Assembly: GCA_024641805.1 (NCBI GenBank) | Contig: JAHECJ010000220.1 | Location: forward strand, 1 to 5,106 | Direction: 5' to 3' | Length of the DNA stretch: 5,106 bases | Source: Desulfococcus sp. | GTDB taxonomy: Bacteria; Desulfobacterota; Desulfobacteria; Desulfobacterales; Desulfosalsimonadaceae | Shown: positions 1 to 5,106 of the stretch, piece after piece | Layout of the letters: every line of letters begins with the position of its first letter | Position numbering within the stretch: position 1 is the stretch's first letter | Made by a program: the position numbers and the translations under genes | Notes under the pieces: generated by a model | The model's input: only the letters and a program-made list of their open reading frames with translations | The model's database searches: none | What the model was told of the DNA's origin: nothing

Positions 1-41
1 GTGTCCGCTGGCGAGGCGGCGGTCGCTGAAAAATTTGACAT
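1..41 (-). CDS. N-terminal start of an unidentified minus-strand gene (partial)
   Basis: Read on the minus strand, an ATG at 41-39 begins an open frame MSNFSATAASPAD that continues past the left edge. The start is supported by AGGAG (complement of 50-54) placed 8 bases upstream of the ATG, an ideal Shine-Dalgarno arrangement. Only 13 codons are visible, so no function can be assigned. The visible part is rich in Ala and Ser and shows no basic-plus-hydrophobic signal peptide. The gene is transcribed divergently from the response regulator, and the two share the spacer 42-418. The plus-strand frames through these bases all stop soon after and have no visible start, so they could only be the tail of a gene entering from the left; the minus-strand reading is preferred because of its ribosome binding site. 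Confidence 0.6.
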   Translation of the reverse strand, partial: MSNFSATAASPAD

Positions 42-351
42 TGCAATAACTCCTGTAATTACCATAAAAAATATATAAAATTGTCTGATACAAGACATAC
101 TTGTTGATTCCAAAAAAATTTATTCATCCTGTTTTAATAATATAGGTCTTTTATTTAAAAATGCTACTTTGTGGCATGGTTTTCCCGTAAAACGGAACTG
201 GATTTACCGAAGAACAGGACACCACAAAGATGAATCAAAAATTTGCTGAATTTTCGGAATTTTTCCGGGACAATTAACGGAAAAAGGCACCGTGCGGTTA
301 AAAAAATCAGCAAAGTCATGCATTGAATTGAACGAATTATTTGAAAAAGTG

Positions 352-380
352 TTGCATTCGGATTGATATAAATGTTTAAT
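352..380 (+). promoter_or_regulatory. Possible sigma-70-type promoter of the response regulator
   Basis: TTGCAT (352-357) and TTTAAT (375-380) are separated by exactly 17 bases. The -10 matches TATAAT in 5 of 6 positions; the -35 only keeps TTG. Transcription would start near 387, giving a leader of about 30 bases before the TTG start at 419. A neighbouring alternative is TTGAAA (341-346) with GATATA (365-370). No -24/-12 element is seen here, so the regulator does not appear to be driven by sigma-54. Confidence 0.4.
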
Positions 381-403
381 ATAAATCAATTTCTGAAATT
401 TTT

Positions 404-410
404 AAAGGGG
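404..410 (+). promoter_or_regulatory. Ribosome binding site that supports the TTG start of the regulator
   Basis: AAAGGGG lies 8 bases before the TTG at 419. It decides the start, because the receiver domain must begin just here (ARILIIDDD) and there is no in-frame ATG close by. Confidence 0.6.
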
Positions 411-418
411 CGGAAAAG

Positions 419-1828
419 TTGGCTCGAATACTGATCATCGATGATGACCTCATTATTTGCAATGTGCTTTCGAAATTAACGGAAAAGTTTCATCACCGGG
501 CGTTTGCCACCCATACCCTGGCGGATGGCATAGCGCATGCGCAGGAGGAAGCGTATGATCTAATTCTTCTGGATTTGGACCTTCCTGACGGAAATGGGCT
601 GCAGATTTTACCGGACCTGCTCAGGACGCCCTCAGCCCCGGAAGTCATCATCATTACGGGTGCCGGTGATAATCGGGGCGCTGAACTGGCCTTTAAATAC
701 GGTGCATGGGATTATATCGCCAAACCCTTCAGTTGGGAAGAAGTCTCACTTCCCATCACCCGTGCGCTTCAATACCGTTTGGAAAAAGAAGCTAACAAAG
801 GCCCGGTAACTTTAGATTTGAATGGTATTATCGGCAGCTCGGCAGCCATTCGCGGCTGCCTGGATGAGGTGGCCCGTGCCTGTGTCTCGGAAGCCAGTGT
901 CCTCGTGACCGGTGAGTCCGGTACGGGCAAGGAATTGTTTGCCAGAGCCATTCATATCAACAGTAAAAGAGCTTCCCACCGCTTTGTGACGGTCGACTGC
1001 GGAGCCTTGCCGGAAACTCTGGTAGAGAGTATTCTCTTCGGCCATGAAAAAGGCGCCTTCACCGGGGCGCTTAAGCAAAGCGACGGCCTTATCAAACAGG
1101 CCGAGCGCGGGACGCTTTTTTTAGATGAAATCGGCGAGCTTCCTTTTGTAATTCAAAAATCCCTGTTGCGCACCCTCCAGGAAAAGAGTTTTCGGCCGGT
1201 TGGGGCAGACCGGGAAGTATCGGTTGATTTCAGGCTGATTGCCGCCACCAATCGCGATCTCGAACAGATGGTCCGGAAAGGTCATTTCCGAGAGGACCTG
1301 CTGTTTCGAATTCGCGGTATTGAAATCAACCTCCCCCCGATTAGAGATCGAAAACAGGATATTGAAGACATTGCCCTCGGCAGAATTCGCCACCTATGTG
1401 AGAATCTCGGCAGTGAAGTAAAGGGCGTTTCCCGGGAATTCATCGATGCCCTGAAAGCCCAGGAATGGCCGGGGAATGTTCGCGAACTCATTAATGCGCT
1501 GGAATATGCGCTGGCCTCGGCCGGTCAGGATCCCACCCTGTACCCCAAGCATTTGCCGCCGAAATATCGCGCTGAAATGCTGCACCTGAAATCAGCACCC
1601 CCTAAAAAATCTGAAACCGGCCGGGCGGATTTTCCGGAGATCGGTGAAGAGTTCCCCCTTATATCCAATTATCGTGATAGTGCGGAAAAGACATATTTAC
1701 AGGCGCTCATTGTGAAAGCCAAAGGCGACCGGAGTATTGCCCGCAGCCTTTCCGGAATGTCCCAGAGCCGTTTATATGCATTGATGAAGAAGCACGGCCT
1801 TTCTCTTTCCGATACCCCGGATAATTGA
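419..1828 (+). CDS. Sigma-54-dependent response regulator (NtrC family: REC-AAA+-Fis HTH)
   Basis: This 469-residue protein has the full three-domain layout and normal length of an NtrC-type enhancer-binding protein. Residues 1-120 are a receiver domain with the acidic cluster D8-D10, phosphoacceptor D52 (in LLDLDLPDG), T80 and K102. Residues about 135-365 are the sigma-54 interaction AAA+ ATPase: Walker A GESGTGKE (165-172), GAFTGA loop that contacts sigma-54 (212-217), Walker B GTLFLDE (231-237), and WPGNVREL (350-357). Residues about 420-462 form a Fis-type helix-turn-helix (SIARSLSGMSQSRLYALMKK). All key residues are present, so it should be able to activate RpoN-dependent promoters when phosphorylated. 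It starts with TTG, supported by AAAGGGG 8 bases upstream. The nearest clear sigma-54 promoter (2116-2131) lies 288 bases downstream, making the small gene at 2193 a likely target. The cognate kinase is not proven; the membrane sensor at 4273 is the obvious candidate. The exact orthologue is not recognised, so no gene symbol is given. Confidence 0.96.
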   Translation: MARILIIDDDLIICNVLSKLTEKFHHRAFATHTLADGIAHAQEEAYDLILLDLDLPDGNGLQILPDLLRTPSAPEVIIITGAGDNRGAELAFKYGAWDYIAKPFSWEEVSLPITRALQYRLEKEANKGPVTLDLNGIIGSSAAIRGCLDEVARACVSEASVLVTGESGTGKELFARAIHINSKRASHRFVTVDCGALPETLVESILFGHEKGAFTGALKQSDGLIKQAERGTLFLDEIGELPFVIQKSLLRTLQEKSFRPVGADREVSVDFRLIAATNRDLEQMVRKGHFREDLLFRIRGIEINLPPIRDRKQDIEDIALGRIRHLCENLGSEVKGVSREFIDALKAQEWPGNVRELINALEYALASAGQDPTLYPKHLPPKYRAEMLHLKSAPPKKSETGRADFPEIGEEFPLISNYRDSAEKTYLQALIVKAKGDRSIARSLSGMSQSRLYALMKKHGLSLSDTPDN

Positions 1829-1851
1829 TTCACGGTTTATGAAAATTCGGG

Positions 1852-1868
1852 GCAGCAACCTTTGCTGC
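1852..1868 (+). repeat. Short hairpin after the regulator gene
   Basis: GCAGCAA and TTGCTGC form a perfect 7-bp stem around a 3-base loop, 24 bases after the regulator's stop codon. No T-run follows, so it is not a standard intrinsic terminator. It may stabilise the mRNA end or act in a factor-dependent terminator. Confidence 0.4.
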
Positions 1869-2008
1869 TCAACGCGTGGGATTTCATATACCCGCTCCTC
1901 GTTATTATAACTGGAAGAGTTCCCAAGATCGCCTGTCCATTCGTATATTGCTATCCGAGATAAACCACAACCACAGCGGTATTTTTAACACCCGATTCCT
2001 GAAAAAAA

Positions 2009-2033
2009 GAACATCTGTTCCTGTTTCCAGGAA
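2009..2033 (+). promoter_or_regulatory. Overlapping palindromes, candidate enhancer site (UAS) for the sigma-54 activator
   Basis: Two inverted repeats overlap: GAACA-TC-TGTTC (2009-2020) and TTCCTG-TTTC-CAGGAA (2018-2033). Their centres lie roughly 115-125 bases upstream of the start predicted from the sigma-54 promoter at 2116-2131. That is the usual distance for dimer sites of NtrC-family activators, and the adjacent gene encodes such an activator. The assignment to this regulator is inference from position and symmetry; the second palindrome could also form a small RNA hairpin. Confidence 0.42.
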
Positions 2034-2115
2034 AAGAAGCGGATATTTTTGTGGGGGTTTCATTCCGTTAATTTTAACATACTGATATTGTTTTATAAAA
2101 TTAATTTAATGATTT

Positions 2116-2131
2116 TGGCATTTATTTTGCA
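2116..2131 (+). promoter_or_regulatory. Sigma-54 (-24/-12) promoter
   Basis: The 16-base element TGGCATTTATTTTGCA fits the RpoN consensus TGGCAYR-N4-TTGCW at every defined position except the seventh (T instead of purine). The invariant GG (2117-2118) and GC (2129-2130) are exactly 12 bases apart. Transcription should start near 2142, giving a leader of about 50 bases before the ATG at 2193. The downstream small gene is the first gene it can serve, and an RpoN activator is encoded immediately upstream. Confidence 0.8.
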
Positions 2132-2192
2132 ATATGTAGCGTAAGCTATAAATGGAATCAACGTTTGATGTTTTAGAAAGGAAACTCTTCAA

Positions 2193-2366
2193 ATGATCAA
2201 TCGAACATTGATAAACAATGACAAATGGGACATCCGGCCCAATCCAAACGGAATCGGACTCAATATCTGTGTTGTTGAGGAAAAAGGGATTTTTCATTTC
2301 GGAATGAGCCTTATTCGAAAACTCGTCCGGATTCCCATTTATCTGTTTTTGAGACGGCAACTTTAA
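2193..2366 (+). CDS. 57-residue protein of unknown function under a sigma-54 promoter
   Basis: ATG at 2193 is preceded by AAAGGA (2177-2182) with a 10-base gap and opens a 57-codon frame ending in TAA. I do not recognise the family. The N-terminal half is polar (MINRTLINNDKWDIRPNPNG) and the middle contains the only cysteine, C26. The C-terminal third is hydrophobic and basic (FGMSLIRKLVRIPIYLFLRR, residues 36-55), giving a net positive charge of about +5. There is no signal peptide. The tail could be an amphipathic, membrane-associating helix. Support for a real gene comes from context: a near-consensus sigma-54 promoter about 75 bases upstream, a proper ribosome binding site, and a terminator-like hairpin about 80 bases after the stop. 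It could be a small regulator, a precursor peptide, or a membrane-active peptide; the sequence does not decide. An antisense 90-codon frame over the same bases lacks a ribosome binding site. Confidence 0.65.
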   Translation: MINRTLINNDKWDIRPNPNGIGLNICVVEEKGIFHFGMSLIRKLVRIPIYLFLRRQL

Positions 2367-2447
2367 GATATCAATCAAAAAGAAAGCGTAACGGAATCAG
2401 TTTCCTCCAAGTTCTCATGGAATATATTCATGGGAAATTTATATATA

Positions 2448-2503
2448 GCCCGGGTTTCCCGTGACTTTTTATTTCAGAAACCCGGGCACTTATTATTTTT
2501 TTT
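2448..2503 (+). terminator. Intrinsic terminator after the 57-residue gene
   Basis: GCCCGGGTTTC (2448-2458) pairs perfectly with GAAACCCGGGC (2477-2487), an 11-bp GC-rich stem with an 18-base loop. It is followed by a T-rich run (2491-2503) that ends in eight T residues. The long loop is a little unusual, but stem and T-run fit Rho-independent termination. It separates the 57-residue gene from the 32-residue gene, so the latter needs readthrough or its own promoter. Confidence 0.75.
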
Positions 2504-2530
2504 GAACGGCCTGCGGGTCAACAATAGATA
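2502..2530 (+). promoter_or_regulatory. Weak candidate promoter for the 32-residue gene
   Basis: TTGAAC (2502-2507) and TAGATA (2525-2530) are 17 bases apart. The -35 is fair and the -10 poor. It is listed because a terminator lies just upstream and no sigma-54 element is seen in front of this gene; readthrough from the sigma-54 promoter is the alternative. Confidence 0.2.
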
Positions 2531-2586
2531 AAAACCTGATGCGGATATACCCGTCGGGAAAAAATATAAAAAAGGAGTTTGGCTCA

Positions 2587-2685
2587 ATGAGAAAAGCATT
2601 TGAAATGACGAAAATGGCGGTCGCGGCACTCAAGGCATTTGTTGAATACCAGATATTTTATCGAACTTACAAGACCGAAGAATAG
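2587..2685 (+). CDS. 32-residue small protein of unknown function
   Basis: ATG at 2587 follows AAAGGAG (2571-2577) with a 9-base gap, the best ribosome binding site in the window. The frame has 32 codons and ends in TAG at 2683, four bases before a perfect hairpin. The peptide begins MRKAFEMTKMAVAALKAF, continues with an aromatic stretch (VEYQIFYRTY, residues 19-28), and ends in KTEE. It has no cysteine or glycine or proline and looks able to form one continuous, partly amphipathic helix. The family is not recognised. The compact arrangement of ribosome binding site, short frame and hairpin argues for a translated small gene rather than chance, but the length gives little coding statistics. 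Possible roles include a small regulatory or membrane-associated peptide or a signal precursor; none is shown by the sequence. Confidence 0.6.
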   Translation: MRKAFEMTKMAVAALKAFVEYQIFYRTYKTEE

Positions 2686-2688
2686 TCG

Positions 2689-2715
2689 TTAAAGCGCCTG
2701 GTTATGGCGCTTTAA
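2689..2715 (+). terminator. Hairpin terminator after the 32-residue gene
   Basis: TTAAAGCGCC (2689-2698) and GGCGCTTTAA (2706-2715) form a perfect 10-bp stem with a 7-base loop, starting 4 bases after the stop codon. There is no immediate T-run beyond the TTT inside the right arm; a six-T run occurs only at 2732-2737. It may therefore be a weak terminator or an mRNA 3'-end stabiliser. Confidence 0.55.
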
Positions 2716-3059
2716 ACCTAACCACCAATGATTTTTTGAAGTTAATTTTTGTAATACATAACAGCAACGGGAGAGATGGCAAGAATTAATAGTTGAGATA
2801 ATTCCTGCCATTTCTCCGGTATGATGTTTTCTGATTTTCCAAATTCCCGCGTTTCCCCCACCTTATAAATACCCGGCAACTCAGGTATATCCAGAATCAA
2901 TCTGCCAAAGGCAATAATCCGATTTTGATATTTTTCTTTCTTTCATCGCAGCATCAAAGTATATTCAATCATTCAAAAAAGAAACAACCGGCAGTAATTT
3001 ATCATTGAATCAAGATCGCCTTTTCGAAAACCGAGCTGAGCGATTTAAAAGAGATAAAT
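2716..3059. other. Intergenic region before the periplasmic binding protein gene
   Basis: No supported gene lies in this stretch. Its main content is the long stem-loop at 2770-2817. Further right, TATATT at 2960-2965 is a possible -10 element for the binding-protein gene, but no good -35 lies 16-18 bases upstream. No -24/-12 element with correct GG/GC spacing was found here. The ribosome binding site of the next gene is a weak AAAAGAG at 3047-3053. Confidence 0.5.
2770..2817. repeat. Long, nearly perfect inverted repeat / stem-loop
   Basis: Bases 2770-2788 pair with 2799-2817 over 19 positions: 17 Watson-Crick pairs, one G-T pair (2775/2812) and one A-C mismatch (2782/2805), around a 10-base loop. 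No T-run follows directly on either strand, so it is not a typical intrinsic terminator. It may be a structured RNA, an mRNA-processing or Rho-linked end, or a remnant of a palindromic repeat element. Confidence 0.7.
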
Positions 3060-4184
3060 ATGAGAAAGTTTGTTTTTTTAGTGGTCATCTGGAGTCTCTT
3101 TTTTTCTTCCACTGATGCATCCGCTGAAAAAAAAATGCATGTGGTGTTTATCAATCCCGGCTTTTCTGATGTAGACAATCCGACGGGCGCTTTCTGGAAT
3201 TCTGTCTCATCATTCATGGAGGCAGCCGCAGATGATCTGAATATTGATCTGGAGATACTCTATTGCGACAGAAATCATATCAAAATGAAACGAGTGGCAG
3301 AGAGCGTGATCAAGCGGAAGCTTCCGCCTGATTACCTGGTTGTGGTGAATGAGAAATTATCAGCAGAGCCCATTGTCATTGATGCGGACAGGGCGGGGGT
3401 CAAGGTGTTTGTTATTTTGAACCGGTTTGAAGGCGATCAGCAAAAACAAATGGGGCCCCCGCGGAGTAAATATAGAAACTGGATCGGGAGCCTGATTCCG
3501 GACAATCGGTTTGCAGGCTACCAGATTGCAAAATTCGTGATTGACCAAACGATACAAGCCGGGATCATGGCCTCTGACGGGCGTTTTCACATGATTGGTT
3601 TCTCAGGCGATTACGTTACCCAGGCATCCGTGGACAGAGTCGACGGGTTAAAGCAGGCTGTGTCGGAATATCCGAATGTCGACCTGGAACAGGTGATTCC
3701 CTGCAACTGGTCGGAAGATGAGGCAAAAAGCAAAACGCCGAAAATGCTTAAGCGGTATCCGCAAACCGGAGCGATATGGTGCGCGAACGATCCGATTGCC
3801 ATCGGCGCACTGGAAGGCGCCTATGCTTCCGGAAGGGCACCGGGAAAAGATATTTTCCTGGGAGGGTTAAACTGGGATCCGCCGGTGCTGGAAAAGATTA
3901 AAAGCGGAGAAATCGTCACCTCCGTCGGCGGCCATTTTATGACCGGCGGATGGGCCCTGGTCTTGCTGTATGACTATCATCACGGGCGAGATTTTGCCGA
4001 TGAAGGAACACGGCTTCAGTACAAAATCTTCGGTGCGTTGCACAGCGGGAATATCAATCAATTTTTAAACAACTTCAAAGACCGGGATTGGGGGAAAATC
4101 GATTTTTCAAGGTTTTCAAAAATATTGAACCCTAAGGTGACGCATTATCAGTTTGGCGTGGAGTCCATTTTAACAGACCAATAA
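3060..4184 (+). CDS. Exported type-1 periplasmic binding protein (sugar-binding/LuxP/TorT-like)
   Basis: This 374-residue protein begins with a Sec signal peptide: MRK, a hydrophobic core (FVFLVVIWSLFF) and a likely cleavage after DASA (about residue 22). The mature part starts with a beta strand MHVVFINPGF typical of the Peripla_BP_4/ribose-binding fold. Family motifs follow: GSLIPDNRFAGYQIAKFV (143-160), a lobe-2 segment GDYVTQASVDRVDGLKQAV (183-201), and AIWCANDPIAIGALEGAYASG (238-258) leading to IFLGGLNWDP (265-274), the equivalent of the ligand-contacting ND and G-x-D/N-x-xP regions. It should bind a small solute in the periplasm. No ABC ATPase or permease gene is visible, and a membrane sensor gene follows 88 bases later, so a sensing role like LuxP with LuxQ or TorT with TorS is more likely than transport. 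The ligand cannot be predicted. The start has only a weak AAAAGAG ribosome binding site, but the signal peptide fixes it well. Confidence 0.88.
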   Translation: MRKFVFLVVIWSLFFSSTDASAEKKMHVVFINPGFSDVDNPTGAFWNSVSSFMEAAADDLNIDLEILYCDRNHIKMKRVAESVIKRKLPPDYLVVVNEKLSAEPIVIDADRAGVKVFVILNRFEGDQQKQMGPPRSKYRNWIGSLIPDNRFAGYQIAKFVIDQTIQAGIMASDGRFHMIGFSGDYVTQASVDRVDGLKQAVSEYPNVDLEQVIPCNWSEDEAKSKTPKMLKRYPQTGAIWCANDPIAIGALEGAYASGRAPGKDIFLGGLNWDPPVLEKIKSGEIVTSVGGHFMTGGWALVLLYDYHHGRDFADEGTRLQYKIFGALHSGNINQFLNNFKDRDWGKIDFSRFSKILNPKVTHYQFGVESILTDQ

Positions 4185-4201
4185 AATTCATTGAAAGCCG
4201 A

Positions 4202-4225
4202 TTCTCCCAATACCCTTTGGGAGAA
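4202..4225 (+). repeat. Intercistronic hairpin between binding protein and sensor genes
   Basis: TTCTCCCAA (4202-4210) and TTGGGAGAA (4217-4225) form a perfect 9-bp stem with a 6-base loop in the 88-base gap. No T-run follows, so full termination is unlikely. It could slow decay of the upstream mRNA and so yield more binding protein than sensor, or act as a weak attenuator. Confidence 0.55.
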
Positions 4226-4272
4226 AGTCCGGTGGCCAGATCAGCGAAAACCCATTTACGCATTGGAATCAT

Positions 4273-5106
4273 ATGAAATTAATACTTTCAAAAACATTGC
4301 TTGTTCTTGTTGTTGCGTTTTGTCTTTTTGTCTTTACATACCACACCCATCAAGTCAGGCAGATACAGACTGCCGTAAATGAACATGCAGTAATTGTCGC
4401 CGAATCGGTTTGGCATCTCAATCCAAGGGGTTCCGAGGAGTATCTCCGGGCCGTGGCAGCGAACAACAACTATGAATATATCGTCGTTCAGGATATCGAC
4501 GGACAAAAATTTATCGAAGTGAAACAACCGGATGTCAATCTGTTGGAACGTGAGTTAATCAAGCTGAAGCTGATCCAGCGTGTGAAGGTCTCCGCCGATA
4601 TTTTTTATAACGGAGAATTGCTGGGGAAAGTGGAAGCGCTGTGGCTTGACAAATCAATTTATGCGTATGCGTATGCCTTTTTAGTCGGTTTGTTGTTTTT
4701 CGCCGTCGTCCAGCTATACAGTCGGGTTTTAAGAGCCAAGGCAACCTTGGAACAAAAGGTGGCGGAACGGACCCGGGATCTGACTGAAAAGACAGACGAA
4801 CTGCAAAAAAGTGAACAAAAAATCCGGGTGGTTTTCAACCAGACGCTTCAGTTTATTGGTTTGCTGAATACGGACGGGATTTTGCTGGAAGCCAATGAGG
4901 CGGGGCTCCGGGCCTGGGGAGTTGACGCATCGGATGTGATCGGCAGGTTTTTCTGGGACGCGCCGTGGTTTAACAATACACCGGGGCTGCCGCAAAAGAT
5001 TCAGCAATACGTTAAAACAGCTTCCCTGGGGCGAATTGTCCGTCAGGAGATAAAGCATAGCGCAAGTGACGGCAAACCACTCTACGTGGATTTCTCTATC
5101 AAACCG
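4273..5106 (+). CDS. Membrane-bound PAS sensor protein, probable sensor histidine kinase (partial, 3' end missing)
   Basis: An open frame of 278 codons runs from ATG 4273 off the right edge. The layout is: transmembrane segment 1 at about 7-22 (TLLVLVVAFCLFVF), a periplasmic domain of about 105 residues (25-128) containing YEYIVVQDIDGQKFIEV (68-83), transmembrane segment 2 at about 130-148 (YAYAYAFLVGLLFFAVVQLY), a coiled coil (about 155-185, with LEQKVAERTRDLTEKTDELQ), then a PAS domain from about 185 (VVFNQTLQFIGLLNTDGILLEANEAGL). No HAMP domain is seen; the coiled coil joins the membrane directly to PAS. Such front ends usually precede a histidine kinase core, but a diguanylate cyclase or other output is possible because the C-terminus is outside the window. 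The start has a weak GGAA 4 bases upstream; the frame is open back to a stop at 4192-4194 but has no better ATG. Position after a periplasmic binding protein suggests that the small outer domain receives its signal from that protein, and it is the best candidate partner of the response regulator at 419. Confidence 0.85.
   Translation, partial: MKLILSKTLLVLVVAFCLFVFTYHTHQVRQIQTAVNEHAVIVAESVWHLNPRGSEEYLRAVAANNNYEYIVVQDIDGQKFIEVKQPDVNLLERELIKLKLIQRVKVSADIFYNGELLGKVEALWLDKSIYAYAYAFLVGLLFFAVVQLYSRVLRAKATLEQKVAERTRDLTEKTDELQKSEQKIRVVFNQTLQFIGLLNTDGILLEANEAGLRAWGVDASDVIGRFFWDAPWFNNTPGLPQKIQQYVKTASLGRIVRQEIKHSASDGKPLYVDFSIKP

Larger units (their letters stand above)
42..418. other. Divergent intergenic region between the minus-strand gene and the response regulator
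   Basis: This 377-base AT-rich spacer has no convincing gene. It holds the ribosome binding site of the leftward gene (50-54), an ACAAG-N5-CTTGT inverted repeat at 90-104 that could be an operator, a small CGGAA-TTT-TTCCG hairpin at 255-267, and the promoter and ribosome binding site of the regulator near its right end. A TGGCATG stretch at about 171-177 resembles half of a sigma-54 site but lacks the downstream GC at the correct spacing. A 61-codon minus-strand frame at 204-389 begins with TTG and has no ribosome binding site, so it is not called. Confidence 0.6.
1829..2115. other. Intergenic region between the regulator and the sigma-54 promoter
   Basis: No supported gene lies here. The spacer starts with a short hairpin (1852-1868), contains overlapping palindromes at 2009-2033, a GTTAA-TT-TTAAC palindrome at 2067-2078, and becomes very AT-rich from about 2065 to 2115, as is common between an enhancer site and a sigma-54 promoter. 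A 69-codon plus-strand frame at 1876-2085 begins with GTG and has no ribosome binding site; it is treated as chance. Confidence 0.55.

Noticed and set aside
171..186. Possible sigma-54 promoter upstream of the regulator (TGGCATG)
   Set aside because: The -24-like half is good, but the position where GC is required 12 bases downstream reads CC, so the essential -12 element is missing.
204..389. 61-codon minus-strand frame in the spacer upstream of the regulator
   Set aside because: It starts with TTG, has no ribosome binding site, has random-looking composition, and overlaps the probable promoter of the regulator.
1876..2085. 69-codon plus-strand frame after the regulator
   Set aside because: GTG start without ribosome binding site, and it overlaps the palindromes and AT-rich upstream region of the sigma-54 promoter; no recognisable protein features.
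2106..2378. 90-codon minus-strand frame opposite the 57-residue gene
   Set aside because: No ribosome binding site before its ATG, and it runs across the sigma-54 promoter; the plus-strand gene has promoter, ribosome binding site and terminator.
4191..4382. 63-codon plus-strand frame overlapping the start of the sensor gene
   Set aside because: It starts with TTG without ribosome binding site and covers the hairpin and the first transmembrane segment of the sensor in a different frame.
4729..5058. 109-codon minus-strand frame inside the sensor gene
   Set aside because: It lies opposite a coding region with clear coiled-coil and PAS features and has no features of its own.
1..5106. CRISPR array, tRNA, rRNA or insertion sequence
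   Set aside because: No regularly spaced direct repeats, no cloverleaf-like sequence, no rRNA segments, and no transposase frame with terminal inverted repeats were seen on either strand.

Overview
The window looks like a regulatory/accessory locus from a Gram-negative bacterium. A sigma-54 (RpoN) activator, a secreted periplasmic binding protein and a membrane-anchored PAS sensor protein lie on one strand, with moderate GC in the genes and AT-rich spacers. The protein style suggests a deltaproteobacterial (Desulfobacterota-like) organism, but no rRNA or marker gene confirms this, so the taxonomy is an impression only.

Layout: (1) Bases 1-41 hold the first 13 codons of a minus-strand gene that runs out of the window. 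(2) A 377-base divergent spacer carries a probable sigma-70-type promoter. (3) 419-1828 encodes a complete NtrC-family response regulator (receiver, AAA+, Fis-type HTH) with a TTG start. (4) A 364-base spacer holds two overlapping palindromes and a near-consensus -24/-12 sigma-54 promoter at 2116-2131. (5) This promoter faces a 57-codon gene (2193-2366) with a good ribosome binding site, followed by a strong GC-rich hairpin with a T-run. (6) A 32-codon gene (2587-2685) with an AAAGGAG ribosome binding site follows, closed by a perfect 10-bp hairpin. (7) A 374-base spacer contains a long, nearly perfect 19-position stem-loop (2770-2817). (8) 3060-4184 encodes an exported type-1 periplasmic binding protein (LuxP/TorT/ribose-binding-like fold). 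(9) After 88 bases with a 9-bp hairpin, a two-transmembrane sensor protein with a coiled coil and PAS domain starts at 4273 and runs off the right edge.

How the parts may work together (inference): the binding protein would capture a small ligand in the periplasm and report to the adjacent membrane sensor, as LuxP does to LuxQ or TorT to TorS. If the sensor is a kinase, it could phosphorylate the sigma-54 response regulator. That regulator could bind the palindromes about 115 bases upstream of the predicted start and activate the sigma-54 promoter of the small-protein gene. The unusual part is the apparent output: one or two very small, unrecognised proteins between the regulator and the sensor genes. 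These small genes, the sigma-54 promoter in front of them and the long hairpin are the most novel-looking content here.
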